64,000 nt of DNA from Plesiocystis pacifica SIR-1 (GTDB lineage: Bacteria; Myxococcota_A; Polyangia; Nannocystales; Nannocystaceae). Positions within the stretch are counted from its first letter, which is position 1. The number at the start of each line of letters is the position of its first letter. The notes under the pieces were generated by a model that had not been told where the DNA came from, made no database searches, and worked only from the letters and a program-made list of their open reading frames with translations. The position numbers and the translations under genes were made by a program. This document shows positions 51,877 through 59,694 of the stretch, in pieces. The DNA is taken from assembly GCF_000170895.1 (NCBI RefSeq), contig NZ_ABCS01000005.1, positions 62,001-126,000 of the forward strand. The letters are read 5' to 3'.

Positions 51877-52648
51877 GACCAGAGACCTGCGTCCGCATGA
51901 TCGCCAGCAGCGGGCGCTCCAGGTCCCGCGGACGCAGCGAGACCCGGGCGCACAGCCGCGGTCGCGCCCGGTCCTCGAAGCCGAGCAGCCGCAGCGGAGC
52001 CTCGCGCAGCTCGACCAAACGATCGCCAACCCCGAACACGCGCCCGCCGAGCAGCTCGCCCGCGCGGGTCTCCCGGCGCGCCTCCTCGACCTCGACCCAG
52101 CCCGCGCGCGCCCGCAACGGCGCGCAGGGTGGCGCTGGACGCCGGCCCTCCCCCAGGCCCGCCCCCCGAGCCATCAGGCACTCGCGCTCGAGGCCTGTGC
52201 CCCGCGCGAGATCCGGCCAGTCGAGCAGCAAGTGCCCGAGCTCGTGGGCGACGGCGCCGAGAGACGCGTCGGCTGGCAGCAGCGCGTAGCGATGGCAGGC
52301 GCCGCCCCCCTCGAGGCGTCGGCCGCCGCCGCGCAGGTGCCAGCAGTGCGGACGAAAGCCCCGCGGGGCGATCACCACGGGCGGCCTGCGCTCGGCCCCG
52401 AGCCTTCGACGCCCGTCGGCGCCGAGGGCCTCGACGACCGCCGCCGTCAGAGCCTGCGAGTTGTTCGGCCAGCGATCGAGGCCGCCCGCGCCGCGGTAGC
52501 GACCCACCTTGGCGATCCGTGGCCGCCCGAGGAGCTCGAAGCGCGGCGCGAAGCGTCCCTGGCTGTGCCCGGCGAACCACGGCCCGACCGCGTCCAAGGT
52601 GGCCTCGAGCGCGTCGACTTCGACCCCCGCGAGGGCGAAGTAGGGCAC
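51866..52648 (-). CDS. M6-like zinc metallopeptidase-domain protein
   Basis: This protein of about 260 residues carries HELGHLLLDWPDLARGTGLE at 135-154 and ECLMARG at 156-162. This follows the immune-inhibitor-A (M6) pattern HExxHxxxxPDL followed by a Met-turn. Glu136 would be catalytic and His135 and His139 zinc ligands. No signal peptide is visible, unlike typical secreted M6 enzymes. The GTG at 52646-52648 is the first start outside repeat B6; a frame extending into the repeat is also open, so the start is uncertain. It is the last gene of the minus-strand operon carrying the giant M23 protein, separated only by repeat B6. It may process a product of that operon. Confidence 0.72.
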   Translation of the reverse strand: MPYFALAGVEVDALEATLDAVGPWFAGHSQGRFAPRFELLGRPRIAKVGRYRGAGGLDRWPNNSQALTAAVVEALGADGRRRLGAERRPPVVIAPRGFRPHCWHLRGGGRRLEGGGACHRYALLPADASLGAVAHELGHLLLDWPDLARGTGLERECLMARGAGLGEGRRPAPPCAPLRARAGWVEVEEARRETRAGELLGGRVFGVGDRLVELREAPLRLLGFEDRARPRLCARVSLRPRDLERPLLAIMRTQVSGLSS

Positions 52649-52652
52649 CCTC

Positions 52653-52742
52653 AGAGGGTCGGCCAAAACGAGTTTGGCGGACCCTCTGTCTACTTTAGCC
52701 GTCGTGGACGACGCCACACCCTCCCTGCCCCACGTCCACGAC
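52653..52742 (+). repeat. repeat family B, copy 6
   Basis: Hairpin 1 (52653-52687) pairs AGAGGGTC with GACCCTCT and GCCAAA with TTTGGC, with one G-G mismatch. The spacer is GTCTACTTTAGCC. Hairpin 2 arms are GTCGTGGACG (52701-52710) and CGTCCACGAC (52733-52742). The following TCA (52743-52745) is the TGA of the giant protein gene. The element fills the whole gap between that stop and the start of the M6-like gene. Confidence 0.92.
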
Positions 52743-55700
52743 TCAGAGCACCCAATCGACCAGGACCTCGCCGGCGAAGGTGCGCACGCCGAGCTGGAGC
52801 GGCTCGAGCCCGACCCACTTGTGGGTCTTGGCGGTGAACCCGACCCAATAGCGCGCGGCGTGGACGAAGGTCACCCCGGCGTGGGTCCCCGATGAGACGA
52901 TCATCTCGCCCGCGTCGGCGTACCCGTCGGGCTTCGCCGCTTCGGCGCGGGCCGAGAGCAGCACCCGACCCCACGGCCAAGCGGAGAGCTCGATCGGGTA
53001 GTTGTCGAGGTTGGTCCCCGACTTGGTGTGCGTGTGCGTGATTCCCCAGGTCGTCGAGGTCGGCGGGCGATGCCAGCCCATGTCGATGAAGTCCCCGGCC
53101 TCGCCCACCCGCGCCTCCCCGCGCAGGTCATGGACGCAGCGGTAGGTCCGCAGCACGTCGCTCATGCGCAGGTCGAGGCCCGGGTCGGCCTTGATGTCGA
53201 CGCGCTCTCCCGTGTGCGGATTTGGGGTGTTCACCCCGGGCGGGCCGAGGGTGCCGCCGACGTCGGCGAACTCGAAGTAGAGGAAAGCGCCCGACGCCGC
53301 CTCGATCTGGACGCTGCCGTCGGGGCAGGCGTGGGCGTGCCCGATGCGGACGTTGCCCGGCGCGCCCTGCCCGAGGATCTGATCGACGCGCGTGGCCAGG
53401 GTCTGCGCGCTCCACCCCTCGTCGAGCGTCAGCTCCGGGCTCGTGCGCGCGGTCGTGCCGTCGTGGCCGTGGAAGCGCCACCGGACGTCTTTCTTGGGCT
53501 TGACCGCGCCGCCGATCGGTCGGCTGCGGTAGCCACGAGCCGGGACGTGCTGATCCGTCGGCCCGACCTTCGGGAAGAACGCGCCAAAGCCTTTGCGGAA
53601 GGCCTCATTGGCCACGAAGGCGTCCTGGCCAGGCCAGCCTCGCGCCTTCGTGGGCGCGGCGAGGCTCACCCCAAAGGCCGCGGCGATGTCTGCAGAGCTC
53701 CCCGCGTGGGGCAGCTCGACGGCGCCGCGCAGCCCCTGCGTGCGGGTCTCGATCACCACCTTGTCATCGGGGAAGCGCGCGACCTGGCCCGCCCAGGCGC
53801 TCGAGACCGCTCCGCGCAGGGCCGTGATCAGCTGGGTCCGATCGTAGGTCCCGGCCGCGAGGTTGAGCGACGCGGTCTTTGGCGAGCCAGAGCCCGCGTC
53901 GAAGCGGATCTTCAGGGTCTGGGCCGCCGCGAAGGTCACCGTGGCCGCTGGCGGCGGCAAGACGACGGCCGCGTTGCAAGCGGGCGCGCGCAGCAAGCTG
54001 GGCTCGAAGTCGAAGGGCGCCCCGCCGTCGAGCACGGCCAGGGACGAACCGCAGCCCGTGCTGGTCGAGCGCAGGCGGAGGTGGGCGCGCTTGCCATCCC
54101 GCTGGGCCCCATAGCGCCGAGTGAAGGCCCCAAGCACGTGCGCCTCGATGGCGGGGGGCGAGGCGTGGCCGCTCTCGCAGGTGAAGGCCGCGGCGGCGTC
54201 AAAGGCCGCGCGCAGCTCGTCCGCGCTCACGCCCTTTTCGTCGGCGACGTTGCCCACGCCGAGGACCTCGAGCACGCCCGCGCCAGAGATCGCCGCGTCG
54301 TCGAAGCCGAGGGCTCGGAGCACCGCCGCCCCGGTCAAGCGAAGCCTCCAGCCCGTCCCCGCGCCGACTGTCTCGAGCTGCAAGAGCGTCCGCGCGCCCG
54401 CGGAGCTGGGCACGAACCACGCCCGCAGCAGCGGGGCCTCGCGCTGGATCGTCGCAGCGATCCGCTCGCGCACGGCCTCCGCGACCTCGCTGGCCTTCGC
54501 GTTGGGTCGGGCCGCGAGGGTCCGCGCGAGGTCGGCGACCCAGCCGAGGTGGACCTCGACCTGGGTCCGCGACGGGCCGCGGAACACCTCGACGTCGAGC
54601 TTGGCCTCGCCGTCCAGCAGCCAGGGCACCACCGGACCCGCCGCGCGGACGCTGGCCGGGCAGGCCACGAGCTGCAGCCAGGTCTGACGATCCGCCCCCC
54701 CGCCGGTCGCCCGCATGTCGACGCGGTAGCGGAGCACCCGGCGGCCCATGGCGCGCCCCTTTGGGGGGAAGGCCGCGGTCTTGGCCTTGGCGCCGTCGAT
54801 GGTGAACGCGAAGGGGTCCACGGTCGCCGGGTGCACCCGCAGGTTGAAGCCGGCGCCGCTCAGCTCCAGCACCTGCGCGTTGGCAGGCCCCGTGACCGCG
54901 CTCGCGTAGCCCGGCTTGGGCTCACCGACGACCCGCATGATCTCCGGCGAGAGCTCCGCTTCGCCCTGGCCCTCGGCCCGCGCGCAGTCCAGCGCCGGCC
55001 CGCCGCGACCGTCCCGAGCCCGCGCCCGCGAGAACACTCCGTAGGCCTCGCGCTGCGCCTCCAGCTCGACGCCCTTGCCCCCGGGGAAGGCCGACTCGAA
55101 GGCGAGGTGGTAGGCCAGGCGGACCGAGAGATCGTTGCTCCCGCCGACGATCGCCCCGGCGAGCCGGGTCAGCGAGGGCATGGCCGCGAGCTCGATCGTG
55201 GTCCACGCGCCGGCGCCCCCCAGGCGCAGCTTCAAGCTGCCGCCCGAGCTCGTCCAGGCCTCGTCCGCGCCCAGCTCGATCCGCGCCGGGGCGCCGTCGA
55301 GCCACACCCGACGGACCGCGCCGTCGACCTTCACGTCGAGCCAGCCGCCGCCGCCCAGATCGGGGGTCGCCCCGAGCTCTTTCGAACGGATCACCTCGCG
55401 CCCGTTGGCGAGGGTCGCCGCCTCGAAGTTTGGATCGGCGCCGTCGGCCGGCTCGGGCCCGACGCGGCGCAGCAGCGCCTGGCAGCAGTTCGCGTGATCC
55501 AGCTCGATGGTGTGCCCTCGCGGGACCGAGAGCTCGAGCTTGTCGGCCTCGAAGCGCACGCCCACGGCGACCTGGGTGCCGGCAGCGATCGCCGCGGGCC
55601 GCCCGTGCCGCTGGCCCTCGCGGGTCGCGGCGTCGTTGAGCAGCGCGATCAGCTCGCTGCGGCGCAGCACCGCGCTGTCATCGATGCCCGACGAGGCGCC

Positions 55701-55931
55701 CAGGCGCGGCGACTCGCCGGTGGCCGAGGTCGAGAAGTCGCTGCCTGCCTGGCCCTCGGGCTTGGCCTTGGTCACGGCCAGGCTCAGGCGCTTGCCGACG
55801 TCGACGGTCTCGATCCGCAGCTTGCCGCCCTGGTCCCACGCCCGCACGCCCTCGACCTCGGCCATGATCCGCGCCGCCAGCCCGCCGACGCTCGGATCGC
55901 TCGCGTCCGTGCTGACCCGAACCTCGCTGTC
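52743..55931 (-). CDS. C-terminal half of giant LysM/M23 envelope protein (after frameshift)
   Basis: About 1062 residues continue the protein encoded at 55784-59683 after an apparent one-base deletion near 55931. The half is built of repeated beta-rich modules. Each has a strand motif hxIETxxxGxxxxLxV: KLRIETVDVGKRLSLAV, LLQLETVGAGTGWRLRL, KVVIETRTQGLRGAVEL, and weaker HLRLRSTSTGCGSSLAV. The strand is preceded by a helix such as YDRTQLITALRGAVSSA. This resembles flagellin hook-IN-type and phage-tail modules. The C-terminal 110 residues (THTHTKSGTNLDNYPIELSA ... VLVDWVL) look like a separate His-containing beta domain. If the frameshift is real, translation could restart at the ATG 55863-55865. 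The stop codon abuts repeat B6. Confidence 0.75.
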   Translation of the reverse strand, partial: DSEVRVSTDASDPSVGGLAARIMAEVEGVRAWDQGGKLRIETVDVGKRLSLAVTKAKPEGQAGSDFSTSATGESPRLGASSGIDDSAVLRRSELIALLNDAATREGQRHGRPAAIAAGTQVAVGVRFEADKLELSVPRGHTIELDHANCCQALLRRVGPEPADGADPNFEAATLANGREVIRSKELGATPDLGGGGWLDVKVDGAVRRVWLDGAPARIELGADEAWTSSGGSLKLRLGGAGAWTTIELAAMPSLTRLAGAIVGGSNDLSVRLAYHLAFESAFPGGKGVELEAQREAYGVFSRARARDGRGGPALDCARAEGQGEAELSPEIMRVVGEPKPGYASAVTGPANAQVLELSGAGFNLRVHPATVDPFAFTIDGAKAKTAAFPPKGRAMGRRVLRYRVDMRATGGGADRQTWLQLVACPASVRAAGPVVPWLLDGEAKLDVEVFRGPSRTQVEVHLGWVADLARTLAARPNAKASEVAEAVRERIAATIQREAPLLRAWFVPSSAGARTLLQLETVGAGTGWRLRLTGAAVLRALGFDDAAISGAGVLEVLGVGNVADEKGVSADELRAAFDAAAAFTCESGHASPPAIEAHVLGAFTRRYGAQRDGKRAHLRLRSTSTGCGSSLAVLDGGAPFDFEPSLLRAPACNAAVVLPPPAATVTFAAAQTLKIRFDAGSGSPKTASLNLAAGTYDRTQLITALRGAVSSAWAGQVARFPDDKVVIETRTQGLRGAVELPHAGSSADIAAAFGVSLAAPTKARGWPGQDAFVANEAFRKGFGAFFPKVGPTDQHVPARGYRSRPIGGAVKPKKDVRWRFHGHDGTTARTSPELTLDEGWSAQTLATRVDQILGQGAPGNVRIGHAHACPDGSVQIEAASGAFLYFEFADVGGTLGPPGVNTPNPHTGERVDIKADPGLDLRMSDVLRTYRCVHDLRGEARVGEAGDFIDMGWHRPPTSTTWGITHTHTKSGTNLDNYPIELSAWPWGRVLLSARAEAAKPDGYADAGEMIVSSGTHAGVTFVHAARYWVGFTAKTHKWVGLEPLQLGVRTFAGEVLVDWVL

Positions 55932-58900
55932 GTGACCTTCACGTGCAGCGGCGTCGCGTTGATGTGCGCGGGGCTCAACCAAGCCGGGCCCTGGTCGAGC
56001 TCGACCCAGGCCGGCGCCCCCGCGATCGGCACTTCCAGGGTCTTCCCCCCGCCGCTGAGCTGAATCCGCCCGGCTCCAAAGGGCAGGGTGCCGTCCCCCT
56101 TCAAGCGCTTGGTGCCCGCGTCGTAGAGCCCCGCGAAGATCGTCTGCGCCCGGGGCCCCGCGCTCACGCTGACCGCCGCGCCCCCGAACTCGAGGGTGGT
56201 CCCGCTGCCCGCCAAGCTGGCCGTGACTGCGCTCGGAGGCGCGGCCGCGGGGGCCTGGTTGAGGGCCTCCTCGCAGCGGGCAATCAGCGCGGCCCGGGAG
56301 ACCGCGTGGGGGTCGAAGCCCTGACCGCGGGCGTCGACGATGCCCGAGACGCCGAAGGCAGCGTTGCTCGGATCGCAGTCGACCTCGAGGTGGGCGGCGT
56401 TGCCCCGTCCGCGCGTCTCGATCACCAGCGCGGGGATCGGTCGGATCACCCAGGGGTCCTCGCCGAGCCGCTCGCTCAGTTTGTGGGCCGCCTCGCAGAC
56501 CGAGTGACGGCCGTTGACCGTGAACAACCACTTGGTGACGTTCCCGTCCTCGCCGTAGCGAATCCCGTTGGGCTGGGCCGGGCCACGCCCCAAACACAGC
56601 GCGCCGACGATGCTGGCCCGCTGCGCCGCGAAGAACAGGAAGGCGTTGGCGCGATCGTCCACGCGCGCGACGATCTGGTGGGCGCGCAGGTCGTAGGGGC
56701 CGGCGCTCCGGGCCATGGCCTGGGCCGTGGGCGGCCGCGTCACCGACACCCAGGCGACGGGCATGCGGACCTTTCCGCCGGGCGCCCCCCCAGCCCGGGC
56801 CTCGGGCTCGAAGCGGTGCGTGTGCGCGAGCTCCCCGCTCATCGCCGACGCCGCCGTCAGCTCGCCGGGCGCTTCGTGGTCGAGCAAGCGCGCGAGGGTG
56901 GCCGCGTCGAGCTCGACCTCGTGGCGGTGCCCGTGGTCCTGGCTGGTCTGCAAGCGCAAGGTCCCGCCCCGCGGGCGACCGTCGAGCTCGAGCTGATCGA
57001 GGTCGATGTCGAGGGTGTGGTGGTGCGCGCTGGCTTCTCCGCGCGGGCTGGCGGCCACGGTCTTCAGCTGAATCGGCCGCGCCGGCGCGGCGACCTTGTG
57101 GTTGTCCGAGGTGTACAGGCAGCCGCTGCGCGGGCGGCCGGGGTCGTGGGCGAAGCCCCGCGCCGTCTGCAGCGAGGCGTCCGCGAACACCACCGGGATC
57201 GTGTGCGAGTAGTCGGCGCTCGCCGACGCGCCGAAGTGCAGGTGGTGCTGGGCGCTGATCCCCGTCGAGTCGATGTTGATGATGTGCTGGCCCTGGACCA
57301 CGCGCTGGCCCACGTCGATGTGCGCGCAGTCGGGCCCGATGTGGATGTAGTCGCTGAAGGTCTGGACGCGCTCGTCCTCGGTCCCCGGATCGTGCCCGCG
57401 CGACCAGTCGAGGTGCTGGATGATCACGTCGTTTTGGGTCGGGTTGTTGTAGGGGTTCGACTGGACGATCTCGACCACCATGCCGCCGCGAGCGGCCAGC
57501 GAGGGCTTGTCCTGGAGCTCCAGGAAGTCGTAGGAGTAGAGGTTGCCGATGCTCGAGTTGACGTGGCTCCACATCCCGTGGACGCCCTGGCCGCAGTTCC
57601 AGGTCTCGCCCTGGGGATAGGGCAGCTTGTAGGGCGCCGCCTCGCGCAGCTGCGTGGGCGTGACCCCGCGCTTGGTCGCCATGCCGGCGAACAGCCCCTC
57701 CTTGTCGCGGCCGTCTTGCAGGTAATACATCCACAAGATGATCGGCAGCAGGCCAAAGATCACCGCGCCGATGATCAGCGAGAACCAGTAGAGCACGTGG
57801 GTCGCCCCGAGCAGCTCGTCGTCGCCCTCGTTGGCCCACAGCACGGCGACGGTGATCAGCACGGCCAGGACCACGCCGATGACGATCAACATCACCCACC
57901 AGCTGTCGCGGGTCACGTTGGTCGAGTACATCGAGCCCATCGCCACGAGCGCGACGAACAGCATCGTCCCCACGTAGACGGCGAAGGTCAGGCCGTCGAC
58001 CTCGTAGTGGCGGTCCCACGGCCAGGCGCCGAAGATCAACCACGGCCCGACGATGGCCGCGATCAGCCCCAGGCCGAACACCAACCACCGCGAGAAGGCC
58101 CACCACCCGCCGCCCTCGCCGGCGTCCGCGAACTTCTCGACCTCGAAGCGATCCCAGGGCTGGATCAGCCCGCCGATCATCCCGAACAGGTACATGAAGC
58201 CCCAGCCCAGCCACGAGTAGCGGGTGAAGGAGATCGGCGGACGCACGCGCCCGGGGGCCTCGCCGCGATCGTCGGGCACGATCAGCAGCGTGCGCCCGAC
58301 CTCGGGGCTCTCGTCGGCGCCGAGCCGGTTCCAGCGGCGCAGCTCGTCGACCTCGACGCCGTGGGCCGCGGCGATCTGCTCGAGGGTCTCGCCCGCGGCG
58401 ACCTCGTGCTCGATGACCCAGCCGTCTTCCTTCCACGAGCGCGCGTACCAGATCGCCCGGGCGATGATGTAGGGCAGGCGCGGGCCGACGGTGAAGGTGT
58501 AGTAGCGACCCAGGCGCACGGCGATCGACATCACCAGGTTGGCCAGGCGCCCGCCCTCGTAGATCAGCGCCTCGACCGTGGCCAGGAAGGCGTGGATGCA
58601 AAAGTCACCGAGCTCGCTGAACCAAAACGCGCCGCCGGTGTTCCACTGCTCGTCGCACAAAAAGTCCGGACGCAAGGCGCGGACGAGGCCGCGCACGCCC
58701 TTCCAGACCAGGCCGAGGGTGCACAGGATCCCGTCCCAGGCCCGGCCCGAGGCGTAGGGGCCGTAGTTGACGACGTCGAACACGCCCCAGCCGAGGCTCG
58801 CGACGTTGGTCAGCAGGTCCGTCCACCACAGCCCGTGGTCGGGGCCGTGGGGGGTGACGCGGGTGTCGTCGAGCCACAGCACCTCCCCGTCCTCGCCGGG

Positions 58901-59683
58901 CATGCCCTGGGCCCCCGCGGAGGCCGAGGCGTTGACCGAGATCGAGACCGACACGCGCAGCTCGAGCAGCGCGTCGACGGCGACGGCGACGGGGCGCAGG
59001 AAGTCGCGGACGCCCTCGGCGATCTGCCGGAGCGCGCCGCCGTCGAACTCGAGCTGGGCGATCAGCGTCTGCACGCCGCCGCAGATCACCGCGTGGAGGT
59101 CGAGGTCCGCCAGGAACTCGCGCACCGGGGCCAGGGTCTTGGCGATCCACGCCCGCGCGATCCGGGCCGCGCGGAAGGCACGGTGCGCGGCGATGTCGTC
59201 CCGCCCCGAGAGCCGCGGGCCCTCGAGGACCTCGAGCCCGCCGAGGGCGATGTCGAGGATGGTCTCGAGCAGCTCGCCGCCGGACAGCTCGGGGAACACG
59301 ACCAGCAGGCGCTCGCAAAATTCGCGGATCCGCGGGCCGAGCACGGCCGGGTCGAGGGCGCTGACCAGCTCGACGAGGCCGTCGACGAGGGGCGTGAGCC
59401 GGAGGGTGTCGAGGTCGAGCTCGAGCAGCGAGTCGAGGGCCCGGCGGATCTCGCCGAGCACCCCCGCCCCCGACTCGAAGGCGCCCTGGATGCGCGCGAC
59501 GAAGGCCTCGAACTGCGTGATCACGCCGCGCACGTAGTCCTGGATCAGCGACTCGGGGCGCTCGAGGGCCAGCGCCGCCACGCCGATGTCCACGCCCTCG
59601 TCGGCGGCGACCTGACCCTCGCTGACCCCGGTGATCGCCGCTTCGATGCGGTCGGCGTGTAGTAGTGCGTAGCCCAGGCTCAT
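55784..59683 (-). CDS. N-terminal half of giant envelope protein: helical head, LysM, five membrane helices, M23 peptidase
   Basis: The first 1250 residues of a protein of about 2313. In order: an amphipathic helical head (1-240) ending in ELRVSVSISVNASASAGAQG; a hydrophobic-aromatic region (270-420); a LysM domain (HEVAAGETLEQIAAAHGVEV, about 425-470); five membrane helices (about 490-510, 527-552, 565-586, 595-617, 628-653); and an M23 (LytM) peptidase domain (about 690-830) with candidate zinc ligands His707, Asp719 and His816, and HHLHF at 813-817. A His-rich segment (887-955; SAHHHTLDIDLDQLEL, DHGHRHEVEL, AHTHRFEPE) and the first beta module (ALVIETRGRGNAAHLEV) follow. The last 48 codons before the stop at 55784 are out of frame with the protein logic. 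LysM and M23 point to peptidoglycan binding and cutting. The start ATG follows GAGGAG and lies 11 bases after the upstream gene. Confidence 0.83.
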   Translation of the reverse strand: MSLGYALLHADRIEAAITGVSEGQVAADEGVDIGVAALALERPESLIQDYVRGVITQFEAFVARIQGAFESGAGVLGEIRRALDSLLELDLDTLRLTPLVDGLVELVSALDPAVLGPRIREFCERLLVVFPELSGGELLETILDIALGGLEVLEGPRLSGRDDIAAHRAFRAARIARAWIAKTLAPVREFLADLDLHAVICGGVQTLIAQLEFDGGALRQIAEGVRDFLRPVAVAVDALLELRVSVSISVNASASAGAQGMPGEDGEVLWLDDTRVTPHGPDHGLWWTDLLTNVASLGWGVFDVVNYGPYASGRAWDGILCTLGLVWKGVRGLVRALRPDFLCDEQWNTGGAFWFSELGDFCIHAFLATVEALIYEGGRLANLVMSIAVRLGRYYTFTVGPRLPYIIARAIWYARSWKEDGWVIEHEVAAGETLEQIAAAHGVEVDELRRWNRLGADESPEVGRTLLIVPDDRGEAPGRVRPPISFTRYSWLGWGFMYLFGMIGGLIQPWDRFEVEKFADAGEGGGWWAFSRWLVFGLGLIAAIVGPWLIFGAWPWDRHYEVDGLTFAVYVGTMLFVALVAMGSMYSTNVTRDSWWVMLIVIGVVLAVLITVAVLWANEGDDELLGATHVLYWFSLIIGAVIFGLLPIILWMYYLQDGRDKEGLFAGMATKRGVTPTQLREAAPYKLPYPQGETWNCGQGVHGMWSHVNSSIGNLYSYDFLELQDKPSLAARGGMVVEIVQSNPYNNPTQNDVIIQHLDWSRGHDPGTEDERVQTFSDYIHIGPDCAHIDVGQRVVQGQHIINIDSTGISAQHHLHFGASASADYSHTIPVVFADASLQTARGFAHDPGRPRSGCLYTSDNHKVAAPARPIQLKTVAASPRGEASAHHHTLDIDLDQLELDGRPRGGTLRLQTSQDHGHRHEVELDAATLARLLDHEAPGELTAASAMSGELAHTHRFEPEARAGGAPGGKVRMPVAWVSVTRPPTAQAMARSAGPYDLRAHQIVARVDDRANAFLFFAAQRASIVGALCLGRGPAQPNGIRYGEDGNVTKWLFTVNGRHSVCEAAHKLSERLGEDPWVIRPIPALVIETRGRGNAAHLEVDCDPSNAAFGVSGIVDARGQGFDPHAVSRAALIARCEEALNQAPAAAPPSAVTASLAGSGTTLEFGGAAVSVSAGPRAQTIFAGLYDAGTKRLKGDGTLPFGAGRIQLSGGGKTLEVPIAGAPAWVELDQGPAWLSPAHINATPLHVKVTTARFGSARTRAIRASAGWRRGSWPRSRACGRGTRAASCGSRPSTSASA

Positions 59684-59694
59684 GGTCGCTCTCC

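Noticed and set aside
55943..59662. A plus-strand frame of about 1240 codons opposite the giant M23 gene
   Set aside because: Low-complexity Asp/Val/Gly/His translation. The minus-strand frame shows LysM, membrane helices and M23 motifs.
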